This document shows positions 9,017 to 17,215 of a stretch of DNA of 64,000 nt, piece after piece. Both the position numbers and the translations under genes were made by a program. This DNA is from Actinomycetes bacterium (GTDB lineage Bacteria; Actinomycetota; Actinomycetes; Propionibacteriales; Propionibacteriaceae). The stretch covers positions 62,001 through 126,000 of the forward strand of contig JAEWOI010000035.1 in the NCBI GenBank assembly GCA_023460935.1, in the 5' to 3' direction. Each line of letters begins with the position of its first letter. Position 1 is the stretch's first letter. The notes below the pieces were generated by a model that was not told the origin of the DNA, ran no database searches, and was given only the letters and a program-made list of their open reading frames with translations.

Positions 9017-9277
9017 TCATCGCCGGCCCAGCAGCAGGACCGAGGCCTCAGCCTTGGCCCGTTCGAGGTCCAGCTCGCGCCGCAGCCCCTCCAGCCGGTG
9101 GTGACGAACCGCTACCTCTGCCTCGCGGGCGACCCGCAGCGAGCGTTCGGCAGCAGAGCGCCTGGCCCACTGCACGAGGGCGTTGCCGAACTGCAGCGCT
9201 GCCCGGTCGACGATACCGAGGGTCGGGCTCGGTATGGGTGGATGGGAATGCACACGAACAAGGGTCTGGGTGTTCAT
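9017..9277 (-). CDS. Small basic hypothetical protein
   Basis: 86 residues. After a short N-terminal stretch with HSHPPIPSP comes IVDRAALQFGNALVQWARRS, a pattern I associate with small conserved actinobacterial proteins (one amphipathic helix, then Arg-rich). The C-terminal half (RLEGLRRELDLERAKAEA) is likely a helical coiled coil. No enzymatic motif is visible. Upstream AGAGGAC provides a ribosome binding site before ATG at 9277. It lies downstream of the small ORF at 9480-9566 on the same strand. Function unknown. Confidence 0.65.
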   Translation of the reverse strand: MNTQTLVRVHSHPPIPSPTLGIVDRAALQFGNALVQWARRSAAERSLRVAREAEVAVRHHRLEGLRRELDLERAKAEASVLLLGRR

Positions 9278-9444
9278 TTTCAGGTGTCCTCTTTGGTTTC
9301 AATCCGGTACTCGGCGCAGCCGTTGTTCGGGCGCCGCGAAATACCCGCGCACAGCGGGTTGGCAAGACCGCAGAACGGGTTTCGTCAGGGTCTGGACGGG
9401 GCGGTGTACCGGCCGGTCCCGGCTGGTACTGGCTTCGTGGGCAT

Positions 9445-9467
9445 CGCCACCGTCGGAAGCGGTGGCG
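9445..9467 (-). terminator. Hairpin downstream of the 28-residue ORF
   Basis: CGCCACCG (9445-9452) and CGGTGGCG (9460-9467) form an 8-bp stem with a 7-base loop, just after the stop of the small minus-strand ORF. No T-tract is present; it could be a weak terminator or attenuator before the 86-residue gene. Confidence 0.35.
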
Positions 9468-9479
9468 GCTGTGGAACCG

Positions 9480-9566
9480 CTAGCCGTTCCGCACGGAGAG
9501 GACGCCGACGAAGCCGGCGACGCGCAGCTCGTCCTGAGCTCGCAGTGCAGATGTGATCATCATCAC
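9480..9566 (-). CDS. Candidate 28-residue peptide
   Basis: GTG at 9566 (or ATG at 9563 or 9560) opens a 28-codon frame ending TAG at 9480; the peptide includes MMITSALRAQDELRV and ends GVLSVRNG. AAAGGAGG lies eight bases before the GTG, and a plausible promoter (TTGCAT, 18 bases, TATGTT) lies upstream. It resembles nothing I recognise. It may be a leader peptide for the 86-residue gene or a free micropeptide. Evidence is limited to signal quality. Confidence 0.4.
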   Translation of the reverse strand: MMMITSALRAQDELRVAGFVGVLSVRNG

Positions 9567-9605
9567 GTGGCCGGCCTCCTTTCTATTGTTCGGCGCAGCC
9601 AGATG

Positions 9606-9635
9606 AACATAGCGGCTCCAATGCCGCCAATGCAA
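9606..9635 (-). promoter_or_regulatory. Candidate promoter for the 28-residue ORF
   Basis: On the minus strand TTGCAT (9635-9630) and TATGTT (9611-9606) are 18 bases apart. An 8-bp inverted repeat, CCTATTGG/CCAATAGG, lies about 30 bases further upstream and could be an operator. Confidence 0.4.
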
Positions 9636-9708
9636 CTCCGAATCGCCGAACCTGTTCCCGACCCCTATTGGTCTGTCCAATAGGGCGGGTATTTCACCTC
9701 CACACCGA

Positions 9709-9760
9709 CCGCAAACTGTGAGTTATCCGGCGATGTCGCCGCCTAACTCACAGCTTGCGG
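9709..9760 (-). terminator. Long hairpin at the end of the exonuclease gene
   Basis: Bases 9709-9725 and 9744-9760 are complementary over 17 bp with one mismatch, around an 18-base loop that holds its own small hairpin (GGCGA/TCGCC). The stem starts inside the last codons of the minus-strand exonuclease gene, so it is probably that gene's terminator. Confidence 0.6.
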
Positions 9761-10677
9761 GTGTTGGCCCCGCTGGCGGCGGCCATCGCTGCGACGATCC
9801 GCTCGGCGCTGCCGCCGAGGTTCAGCCGCTCGGCCAGCCCGGCGAACCCTTCGGGGTCGGCGGGCACAGCAGGCAGGGCCAGGTCGAGGGGGGCCAGCGG
9901 CAGGTCGGTGCGGACGGCCACCACCTCCCGCGCCGCGGCCAGGTAGTCGACGGCTGCAGCGATCCTTGCGGTGAGGGTGGGGGACAGCCGTCCGGCCCCG
10001 GCCGCGGCCAGGATGCCCTCCAGGCCGCCGTAGTCGGCGACGAGCCGGGCTGCGGTCTTGTCCCCGATCCCCGCCACCCCGGGCAGGCCGTCCGAAGGGT
10101 CGCCGCGCAACACCGCGAAGTCGACGTAGCCGGGCCCGTCGATGCCGTACTTCGAGCGCAGCCAGCCGGCGTCCACCCGGTCGTGGTTGGCCACGCCCCG
10201 GCCGCAGTACAGCACCCGAACCGGCTTGGCGTCCTCGACCAGCTGGAACAGGTCCCGGTCTCCGGTGACCACGTCGGTGGGTACTGCGGAGGTGCTGGCG
10301 AGAGTGCCGATGACGTCATCGGCCTCCGCCTGGTCCGCGCCCACAACGGCGAGCCCGAGCGCAGCGAGCACCTCCAGGATCAGGGGCACCTGCTGCACCA
10401 GTTCGGCCGGCACGGTCTCGACGTCGCCGTACGCCACCCGGTGGGCCTTGTAGGACGGCACCAGCGCGACCCGCCATGCCGGCCGCCAGCTGTTGTCCCA
10501 GCAGCAGGCGACCTGGGTGGGGGAGTAGTCGGTGAGGAAGCGGGCGAGGAAGTCCAGCAGCCCCCGGACGGCGTTGACCGGGTTGCCGTCCGCGCCGCGC
10601 AGGCTGGTCGGCAGGCCATGGAACGCGCGGAAGTACAGCGAAGCGGTGTCGAACAACAGCAGGCGCGGTCCGTTCAT
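9748..10677 (-). CDS. 5'-3' exonuclease, DNA polymerase I N-terminal type
   Basis: 309 residues. LLLFDTASLYFRAFHG is the first metal-binding segment; EADDVIGTLA and VVTGDRDLFQLV hold further catalytic acidic residues. VAGIGDKTAARLVADYGGLEGIL is the helix-hairpin-helix DNA-binding motif. This is the stand-alone form of the flap/5'-exonuclease domain of Pol I, seen in many actinobacteria beside full-length PolA, with a likely role in primer removal or repair. ATG at 10677 is the natural start; the frame stays open upstream but only through the antisense of lnt. Confidence 0.9.
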   Translation of the reverse strand: MNGPRLLLFDTASLYFRAFHGLPTSLRGADGNPVNAVRGLLDFLARFLTDYSPTQVACCWDNSWRPAWRVALVPSYKAHRVAYGDVETVPAELVQQVPLILEVLAALGLAVVGADQAEADDVIGTLASTSAVPTDVVTGDRDLFQLVEDAKPVRVLYCGRGVANHDRVDAGWLRSKYGIDGPGYVDFAVLRGDPSDGLPGVAGIGDKTAARLVADYGGLEGILAAAGAGRLSPTLTARIAAAVDYLAAAREVVAVRTDLPLAPLDLALPAVPADPEGFAGLAERLNLGGSAERIVAAMAAASGANTRKL

Positions 10678-10749
10678 CGCACCATGCTGCCACGGCGCGA
10701 CCGCCCGGCACCGCCCACTAGGCTGTGGGCGGTTGTCGAAAGGGTGCGC

Positions 10750-12297
10750 GTGATCGATTGGCTGGCCGCGAGGCACTGGGGCCTGCGGACGGCCGCCGCG
10801 GTCGTCGCCGGACTGCTGGCAGCGCTCGGGTTCCAGCCGTTCGGCTGGTGGCCGCTGGTGCCCGTCGGGGTCGCCGGCCTGACGATCTGCGTGCTCGCCG
10901 CCCGGCGCGTCCGGGGCGCGGCCGGCCTCGGCCTCGCCTTCGGCATCGGCCTGCTCCTGCTGGGGATCGGCTGGATGCAGGTGATCTTCGTGCAGGCGAT
11001 GGTCGGCCTCGTGCTGGTGGAGGCCCTGTTCTACGCACTGCTGGGGGCGCTGCTGAAGGTTGCGTCCCGCACCCCGCTGTGGCCGCTGCTGGGGGCTGCG
11101 TGCTGGACGGCTATCGAGTTCACGTTCGCCCGGTTCCCGTTCAACGGCTTCGGCTGGATGCGGATCGGCTACGCGATGGTGGACTCCCCGCTGGCGTGGG
11201 TGCTCCCGCTGGTCGGGGTGTCCGGGCTCGGCCTGGCCACGGCGCTGCTGGGGCAGGGCCTGGCGTGGCTCACCACCAGCGTCACGCGCCGCCGGCTGGC
11301 CGTGGCCGGAGCTGCCGTGGCGGCGCTGGCCCTGCTCGCCGCTGCGGGCACGCTGGTGCCCGCAGGGGCCGCCGGTGCCCCGGTCGCGGTCGGCTACGTC
11401 CAGGGCGGGGCCCCCGGCGGCGGGGTGTACGGGCTCGGCCCGGCCCGCACGATCACCAGGAACCAGGCCGCGCAGACAGCCCACCTTGCCGAGCGGGTGG
11501 ATGCCGGCGAGCTGCCTGCCCCGGACTTCGTGGTGTGGCCGGAGAACTCCACCGACCTCGACCCGTTCCACGACGCCGAGACCCGGCAGCTGGTGTCCGC
11601 GGCGGTGGCCCGGGCCGGGGTGCCGGTGCTGGTCGGGACGATCCTGAACGGGCCCGGCGCGCAGGAACGCCAGACTGCATCGCTGTGGTGGGACCCCGAA
11701 CGCGGCGAGCTCGGCCGCTACATCAAGCGCGGCATCGTGCCGTTCGGGGAGTGGGTGCCGCTCCGCTCCCTGCTGCTGCCCCTGATCCCCGAACTGGCCT
11801 ATGTCGGAGCCCAGTCCGTGCCGGGCGAGCGCCCCGGCGCGATGGCGGTGGAGCTGGCCGGTGGCCGGGCCACCACGCTCGGGCTGCTGGTCTGCTACGA
11901 CCTCGTCTTCGACGACTTCGCCTACGACACCGTGCGAGCGGGCGGCCGGCTGCTGGTGGTGCAGTCCAGCAACGCGATGTACCAGGGCACCGGCCAGATC
12001 GACCAGCAGTTCGCCATCACCCGGGCGAGGGCGATGGAGTTGCGCAGGGAGATCCTGGTGGTGACCACCAGCGGGGTGTCCGGCCTCATCCGCGCGGACG
12101 GGACGGTGGAGTTCACCGCACCCGAGCACGTCGGCGCGGCCGGGGTGGTGGAGCTGCCGGAGCGCACCGGGCTGACCCCCGCCACCTGGCTGGCACCGGG
12201 GCTCGAGCTCGCGGTAGTGCTGCTGGCCCTGGCCGGGCTGGGGCTTTCGGTGCGGTACGGCAGAATGGGTGGGTCCGCACCCCGAGCTGGAGACTGA
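10750..12297 (+). CDS. lnt: Apolipoprotein N-acyltransferase
   Basis: 515 residues: about seven membrane segments up to residue 200, then a periplasmic nitrilase-type domain. The catalytic triad is visible as Glu265 (in VVWPEN), Lys326 (in YIKRGIVPFGE) and Cys382 (in LLVCYDLVF). It transfers an acyl chain to the N-terminal cysteine of lipoproteins. GTG at 10750 is preferred since GAAAGG lies six bases upstream; GTG at 10744 has no spacing for it. The polyprenol-phosphate mannose synthase gene follows after 4 bases; in mycobacteria both are one fused polypeptide (Ppm1). Confidence 0.92.
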   Translation: MIDWLAARHWGLRTAAAVVAGLLAALGFQPFGWWPLVPVGVAGLTICVLAARRVRGAAGLGLAFGIGLLLLGIGWMQVIFVQAMVGLVLVEALFYALLGALLKVASRTPLWPLLGAACWTAIEFTFARFPFNGFGWMRIGYAMVDSPLAWVLPLVGVSGLGLATALLGQGLAWLTTSVTRRRLAVAGAAVAALALLAAAGTLVPAGAAGAPVAVGYVQGGAPGGGVYGLGPARTITRNQAAQTAHLAERVDAGELPAPDFVVWPENSTDLDPFHDAETRQLVSAAVARAGVPVLVGTILNGPGAQERQTASLWWDPERGELGRYIKRGIVPFGEWVPLRSLLLPLIPELAYVGAQSVPGERPGAMAVELAGGRATTLGLLVCYDLVFDDFAYDTVRAGGRLLVVQSSNAMYQGTGQIDQQFAITRARAMELRREILVVTTSGVSGLIRADGTVEFTAPEHVGAAGVVELPERTGLTPATWLAPGLELAVVLLALAGLGLSVRYGRMGGSAPRAGD

Positions 12298-12301
12298 GAC
12301 C

Positions 12302-13165
12302 ATGGCCGACCCGGCAGCGCTGGAACGCGTGCTCGTCATCATCCCCACCTACAACGAGTCCGAGAACCTGCGCCCGATCACCGCCCGGATCCGGGCGGCG
12401 GTGCCGGCGGCCCACATCCTCGTCGCCGACGACAACTCCCCGGACGGCACCGGCCGGCTCGCAGACGAGCTCGCCGCAGCTGACGACCACTTCCACGTGC
12501 TGCACCGCAAGGGCAAGGAGGGCCTGGGGGCCGCCTACATCGCCGGCTTCCGCTGGGGCCTGGAGCGGGGCTACGACGTGCTGGTCGAGCACGACGCGGA
12601 CGGCTCCCACCAGCCCGAGCACCTGCCCGCGATGCTCGAGCGGCTGCGGACCGCCGACGTGGTCAAGGGCTCGCGCTACGTCAAGGGCGGCGCGACGAAG
12701 GGGTGGCCGTTGCACCGCCAGCTGCTGTCCCGCGGCGGCAACCTGTGGACCCGCCTGCTGTTGGGCCTGAAGGTGAAGGACGCCACCGGCGGGTTCACCG
12801 CGTGGCGGGCCGGCACCCTGCGGGGCATCGACCTCGCCGGGGTGGAGGCTGCCGGCTACGGCTTCCAGGTCGACCTCGTCTGGCGCGCGCTGCGCAACGG
12901 CTTCACCGTCGCCGAGGTGCCGATCGAATTCATCGAGCGCGAGTACGGCGACTCCAAGATGAGCGGCGCCATCGTGGCGGAGGCGATGCTGCTCACCACC
13001 CGCTGGGGCCTGGACTACCGGGTTGGCCAGGCCAGGCGGCTGGCCGGCAAGCTCGGCGAGAGCGCGGCGCAGGTCGCGAAGGAGGCCGGCCGGACGGCAG
13101 CGGTCGGCCGCGAGCGAGTGGCCGGCTGGTGGCGCGCCCGGCGTACGGACGGGGGCCGGTCGTGA
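12302..13165 (+). CDS. ppm: Polyprenol monophosphomannose synthase
   Basis: 287 residues, family 2 glycosyltransferase of the DPM1 type: LVIIPTYNESENL at the start, VADDNSPDGTG, then the DAD metal motif in VEHDADGSHQPEHLP. GYGFQVDLVWRA and EREYGDSKMSG are typical of polyprenol-P-mannose synthases. It loads mannose from GDP-Man onto polyprenyl phosphate for lipoglycan and protein O-mannosylation. A C-terminal tail of about 45 basic residues extends past the usual domain. ATG at 12302 has GGAG upstream. The stop overlaps the next gene (GTGA). Confidence 0.92.
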   Translation: MADPAALERVLVIIPTYNESENLRPITARIRAAVPAAHILVADDNSPDGTGRLADELAAADDHFHVLHRKGKEGLGAAYIAGFRWGLERGYDVLVEHDADGSHQPEHLPAMLERLRTADVVKGSRYVKGGATKGWPLHRQLLSRGGNLWTRLLLGLKVKDATGGFTAWRAGTLRGIDLAGVEAAGYGFQVDLVWRALRNGFTVAEVPIEFIEREYGDSKMSGAIVAEAMLLTTRWGLDYRVGQARRLAGKLGESAAQVAKEAGRTAAVGRERVAGWWRARRTDGGRS

Positions 13166-13692
13166 GCGCGGCGCCGCGGCGCCGGCTCCTGCTGCCGTTG
13201 CTCGTGGTGGGCTTCATTCTGGTCTCGGTGCTGGAGGTGTGGCTGCTCACAGCCGTCGCCGCCCGGATCACCGTGATCGCCACCATTGCGATCCTGCTGG
13301 CCGTGGCGCTGCTCGGAGCCTGGCTGATGCGGCGGGAGGGCGGCAAGGCGTGGAAGGCACTCGTCGACGCCTACAGCACCGGCCGGATGCCGAGCGGTCA
13401 ACTCGCCGACGCTGCGCTGGTCCTGGTCGGCGGAATCCTGCTGATCCTCCCCGGCTTCCTCACCGACATCGTCGGACTCGCCTGTCTGCTCCCGGTGACC
13501 CGGCCGTACACCCGGCGGGTGCTCGGCTCGCTGGTCGCCAGGCAGGCTGCGAAGTCTGGCCTCGACGTGGGGGCACTGCAGGCGAGGTTCGGGCGGGGCA
13601 CGGTGATTCGTGGGGAGACCGTCGACGATCCGGACGCGGGACCGGGACAGCAGCCGCGCGTGATCAGGGGCGAGGTCGAGGGCCAGTCCTAG
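13162..13692 (+). CDS. FxsA family membrane protein
   Basis: 176 residues with three to four membrane helices in the first 120 residues and a soluble tail. GAWLMRREGGKAWKALVDAYSTGRMPSGQL and LILPGFLTDIVGLACLLP are conserved FxsA segments. E. coli FxsA suppresses F-plasmid exclusion of phage T7; the cellular role is unknown. GTG at 13162 overlaps the upstream stop by four bases. Its own TAG shares the tetramer CTAG at 13689-13692 with the convergent rbpA stop. Confidence 0.88.
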   Translation: MSAAPRRRLLLPLLVVGFILVSVLEVWLLTAVAARITVIATIAILLAVALLGAWLMRREGGKAWKALVDAYSTGRMPSGQLADAALVLVGGILLILPGFLTDIVGLACLLPVTRPYTRRVLGSLVARQAAKSGLDVGALQARFGRGTVIRGETVDDPDAGPGQQPRVIRGEVEGQS

Positions 13693-14024
13693 CGGTCGTC
13701 GCCGCGGATCTGGTCGAGCCGCTCAGCCAGCAGGTCCTCGAGCTCCTCGATCGAGCGCCGTTCCCGCAACATGTCCCAGTGGGTGCGGGGGGCCTTGGTC
13801 TCCTTCGCCTCCGGCTCCACGCCGTCCGAACGCCGGGCCACCTCGCCGCAGCGAGGGCACTCCCACTCGGTGGGCAGGTCGGCCTCCTCGGCGAAAACCA
13901 CGCCGAAGTGGTGGCCCTTTGGGCAGTCGAAGCCGATCTCCTGGCGCGGTGCCAGTTCGACCCCGCTGGGGTCGGCGTGACTCTTCGAACCCAACCCGGA
14001 ACCCCGCAACGCACGCTCAGCCAT
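13689..14024 (-). CDS. rbpA: RNA polymerase-binding protein RbpA
   Basis: 111 residues, the family's usual length. The N-terminus MAERALRGSGLGS and the zinc-ribbon region (FDCPKGHHF ... WECPRCGE) are diagnostic. The sigma-interaction domain THWDMLRERRSIEELEDLL follows. RbpA is an actinobacterial general transcription factor that binds the principal sigma factor and stabilises open complexes. Its presence fixes the phylum. The gene is convergent with fxsA, with overlapping stop codons. Confidence 0.97.
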   Translation of the reverse strand: MAERALRGSGLGSKSHADPSGVELAPRQEIGFDCPKGHHFGVVFAEEADLPTEWECPRCGEVARRSDGVEPEAKETKAPRTHWDMLRERRSIEELEDLLAERLDQIRGDDR

Positions 14025-14063
14025 CGTTCTCCTCCGTTACCAAGTTAGCCGTGAGGGCAAGAA

Positions 14064-15401
14064 TCAGAGCACCTTGGGCAACGCGTTTCCGGCGTCGGTG
14101 ATTCCCTTGCGCATGTCCACCCGCGTCAGCAGTTCGCCACCGACCACGAAGAAGACGGCCAGGGCCACCAGGGCCAGGCGGTACGACTGGCTGAACTGGA
14201 ACACCAGGCCGAAGGTGAGCGTGCCCAGCCAACTGGTACCCCGCTCCATCGCCTGGTAAAAGCTGAAGTACTCCGACTCCCTGCCCCGCGGGACGAGTTG
14301 GCTGTACATCGAGCGCGCCAGCGCCTGGGTGCCGCCCATCACCAGCCCGATCGCGGCGCCGAGGCCCAGCAGTGCCGGCAGGTTGCCGGCCGGGAGCACG
14401 AAGCCGGCTGCCACCACGCCCAGCCAGACCACGATGCCGCCGAGCACCGTGCGCTTCGCACCGATCGAGGCGGCGATGCGCCCGAACAGCAGCGCGCCGC
14501 CGAAGGCAACGAACTGCGTGAGCAGGAAGGTCATCATCACCTGGCTGGTGGCCATGCCCAGCTCGGAGGTGGCGTACAGGCTGGACTGGACGATCACGGT
14601 CTGGATGCCGTCGTTGAAGAACAGGAACGCGAGCAGGAACAGCAGGGTCTGGGGATAGCTGCGCAGTTCACGGAAGGTGTCGGCCAATTGCCGCACCGGG
14701 TGCACCGTTGCGATCTGCGCCGGTACCGTCCGCGGCAGCCGGCGCAGGCCGAGCACCGGGATGATCGTGAACGCTGCCCACCACAGCCCTGCGGAGAGCA
14801 GGCTGAACCGGATCGCCAGGCCGTAGTCCAGCCCGAGGGCCTCGTAGTAGGTCATGAGAACGAAGTTGGCCGCCAGCAGCAACCCGCCGCCGAGGTAGCC
14901 CAGGGCCCACCCGCGGCTGGACACCCGGTCGCGTTCGTCGGGGCCGGCGATCCGGCACAGGATCGCGTCGTAGACGACGAAGGATGCCCCCGCTGCGAAG
15001 CTGGCCACCACCATCAGCCAGGCGCCGAGAGCCCAGTTGTCGCCCTGCAGGAAGAACATCAGGCAGGCCGCGACGGCACCCAGCCACGCGGTGGCGCCGA
15101 GCCAGCGGTGGGGGTGGGCGGAGCGGTCGGCCGCCGCGCCGACGAAGATCAGCAGCACGGCCGAGACCACGGTGCTCAGGGTGGCGAGGAACGGGTGGAG
15201 CGCGCCGGGCAGCACCGGGAACAGGCCCAGCAGCAGCACCGGGTTGCGGCACACCTCCCCGGCCGGCAGGCCGGGGCAGGCAGCGTTGTTGGCGAGGCTG
15301 GTCAGGTAGGGCCCGATGATCACCGTCGCCGTGGTCGTGATGTAGGCCGAGTTGGCCCAGTCGTACCAGTACCAGGCGCGCTGTTCCCTGGTGCTCCTCA
15401 T
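14064..15401 (-). CDS. UMF1/Atg22-like MFS transporter
   Basis: 445 residues, about twelve membrane segments. TREQRAWYWYDWANSAYITT at the N-terminus is the signature of the UMF1 family (DWANSAY), a branch of MFS related to yeast Atg22. Substrate unknown. ATG at 15401 is chosen because GGAGG lies upstream and because it overlaps the GDPD stop by four bases (ATGA), implying coupling. The frame is open further upstream, but only through the GDPD gene in another frame. Confidence 0.88.
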   Translation of the reverse strand: MRSTREQRAWYWYDWANSAYITTTATVIIGPYLTSLANNAACPGLPAGEVCRNPVLLLGLFPVLPGALHPFLATLSTVVSAVLLIFVGAAADRSAHPHRWLGATAWLGAVAACLMFFLQGDNWALGAWLMVVASFAAGASFVVYDAILCRIAGPDERDRVSSRGWALGYLGGGLLLAANFVLMTYYEALGLDYGLAIRFSLLSAGLWWAAFTIIPVLGLRRLPRTVPAQIATVHPVRQLADTFRELRSYPQTLLFLLAFLFFNDGIQTVIVQSSLYATSELGMATSQVMMTFLLTQFVAFGGALLFGRIAASIGAKRTVLGGIVVWLGVVAAGFVLPAGNLPALLGLGAAIGLVMGGTQALARSMYSQLVPRGRESEYFSFYQAMERGTSWLGTLTFGLVFQFSQSYRLALVALAVFFVVGGELLTRVDMRKGITDAGNALPKVL

Positions 15402-16186
15402 CGGTGGTCCTCCCACAGCCCGTGCCTGGAGAGCACCTGCTTCAGCGCCTCCACGTTGTTGGTCACCAGCCCGTCCACGCCGAGTTCCAGCAGGCGCTCC
15501 ATCTCGGCCTCTGCATCGATCGTCCATACGTGGACGAGCCGCCCGGCGGCGTGCGCGGCGTCCACCACGTCCCGGCGGACCAGCGCCACCCGCTCCCGCA
15601 GGACGCGCGCCGGCACCTGCAGCACCGCGCCGGAGTCCAGCGGCAGCCGGCGCAGCAGTGGCGCGAAGCCGTACCAGGCGACGCCTGCCGGGCTGACCGA
15701 TGTCACGACCTCCTGGCCGGCCAGCCTGCGGAAGGCGGCGAGCCGCGAGGTGGAGAAGGAGCCGACGCAGACCCGGCGCTGCGCGCCGTGGCGGCGGACC
15801 AGCTCGGCCAACGGGGCCACCGACCTCGCGTCCTTCAGGTCGATGTTGAACCGGCAGGTGCCGAACTCCTCCAGCAGGTCCGCCATCCGGGCGATCGGCT
15901 CGGTGCCGTCCACCACCAGCCCGGACAGCTCGGCCCAGGTGCGCTCGGCCACCGGACCCGTCCCGTTGGTCACGCGGTCGAGCGAACGGTCGTGGAACGC
16001 CACCAGGACGCCGTCAGCGGTCGTGCGGACGTCGGTCTCGAGGTACTCGTAGCCCAGTTCGACGGCGTGGGCGAAGGCGCGCCGGGTGTTCTCCGGGCCG
16101 GTGCCGTCGCTGCGCAGCCAGCCGCCACGGTGCGCGAGCGCGGCGAACGGCCGGTCCAGGTAGGGCGGGCGGACGGCGGGCACCAC
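15398..16186 (-). CDS. Glycerophosphodiester phosphodiesterase
   Basis: 262 residues, TIM-barrel GDPD. AHRGGW and GPENTRRAF carry the first catalytic histidine and glutamate; ETDVRTTADGVLVAFHDRSLDRVTNG carries the metal ligands and second histidine. VHVWTIDAEAEMERLLELGVDGLVTNN is the typical C-terminal segment. It hydrolyses deacylated phospholipids to glycerol-3-phosphate and an alcohol. No signal peptide is seen, so it is cytoplasmic. It is coupled to the downstream MFS gene, which might transport the diester or the products (inference). Confidence 0.93.
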   Translation of the reverse strand: MVPAVRPPYLDRPFAALAHRGGWLRSDGTGPENTRRAFAHAVELGYEYLETDVRTTADGVLVAFHDRSLDRVTNGTGPVAERTWAELSGLVVDGTEPIARMADLLEEFGTCRFNIDLKDARSVAPLAELVRRHGAQRRVCVGSFSTSRLAAFRRLAGQEVVTSVSPAGVAWYGFAPLLRRLPLDSGAVLQVPARVLRERVALVRRDVVDAAHAAGRLVHVWTIDAEAEMERLLELGVDGLVTNNVEALKQVLSRHGLWEDHR

Positions 16187-16256
16187 TGCACTCTAGGGCG
16201 CAGCTGGCGGGCGGACGGATCGGCAACCTGCGTGTCGAGCGTGGACAATGTGCGGC

Positions 16257-17111
16257 GTGACCACCATCCTCTCGATCCAGTCCTCCGTCGCCTACGGCCA
16301 CGTCGGCAACAGCGCCGCGACCTTCCCGCTGATGCGGCTGGGAGTAGAGGTGTGGCCGGTCCTGACCGTGCACTTCTCCAACCACACCGGCTACGGGGCG
16401 TGGCGGGGGCCGCTGCTGGCGGCGGACGATGTCGCGCAGGTGGTGCTCGGCATCGACGAGCGCGACGTGCTGCACCGCGTGGATGCCGTCCTCTCCGGCT
16501 ACCAGGGTGCCCGGGAGGTGGGCGCAGAGGTGCTCCGGGCGGTCGAGCTGGTGAAGCAGCGCAATCCCGATGCGATCTACTGCTGTGACCCGGTGATCGG
16601 CGACGTGGGCCGCGGGATCTTCGTGCGGCCGGGGATCCCCGAGTTCATGCGCGACCAGGTGGTCCCGGCCGCGCAGGTGGTCACGCCGAACCACTTCGAG
16701 CTGGACTTCCTCACCGGGCGGCGGACCACGACGCTGGCCGAGGTGATCGAGGCCGCGCACGTGGTGCGCGCCTCCGGGCCCGGGCTGGTGCTGGTCACCT
16801 CGGTCGTGGCCGAGGGGGATGACCCGGACACCCTGACGATGCTCGCTGTGGACGGTGCGGGGGCGTGGCAGGTGACGACGCCGCGGCTCGAACGCACCTT
16901 CACCGGCTCCGGCGACCTCACCTCGGCGCTCTTCCTGGCGAACTACCTGCGCACCCGCGACCCCGGCGCAGCCGTGGCGGCCACGGCCGACTCGGTGTAC
17001 TCGCTGCTCAAGGCCACAGCCGACGCCGGGTCGCCGGAGCTCCTGCTCGTGCAGGCCCAGGACCAGCTGGTCTCGCCGCGCTACCGCTTCGAGGCCGAGC
17101 GGGTCCGCTAG
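16257..17111 (+). CDS. pdxY: Pyridoxal kinase
   Basis: 284 residues of the ribokinase-like PdxY/PdxK family. ILSIQSSVAYGHVGNSAA, VHFSNHTGYG and CDPVIGD are conserved; TGSGDLTSALF near the C-terminus is the anion-hole/catalytic Asp motif. It phosphorylates pyridoxal to PLP in the salvage pathway. GTG at 16257 gives the family's usual N-terminus; ATG at 16248 would add three residues and cannot be excluded. Confidence 0.92.
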   Translation: MTTILSIQSSVAYGHVGNSAATFPLMRLGVEVWPVLTVHFSNHTGYGAWRGPLLAADDVAQVVLGIDERDVLHRVDAVLSGYQGAREVGAEVLRAVELVKQRNPDAIYCCDPVIGDVGRGIFVRPGIPEFMRDQVVPAAQVVTPNHFELDFLTGRRTTTLAEVIEAAHVVRASGPGLVLVTSVVAEGDDPDTLTMLAVDGAGAWQVTTPRLERTFTGSGDLTSALFLANYLRTRDPGAAVAATADSVYSLLKATADAGSPELLLVQAQDQLVSPRYRFEAERVR

Positions 17112-17215
17112 GCGGGACGGGCGGCTTCGGATCCCGCGGCGCGGGGTACGGCAACAGCAGGTGCGTGCGCCCGCAGGGCGGCGGGGCTGACGCGCACCGG
17201 AGCTGGAGGTGTGCG

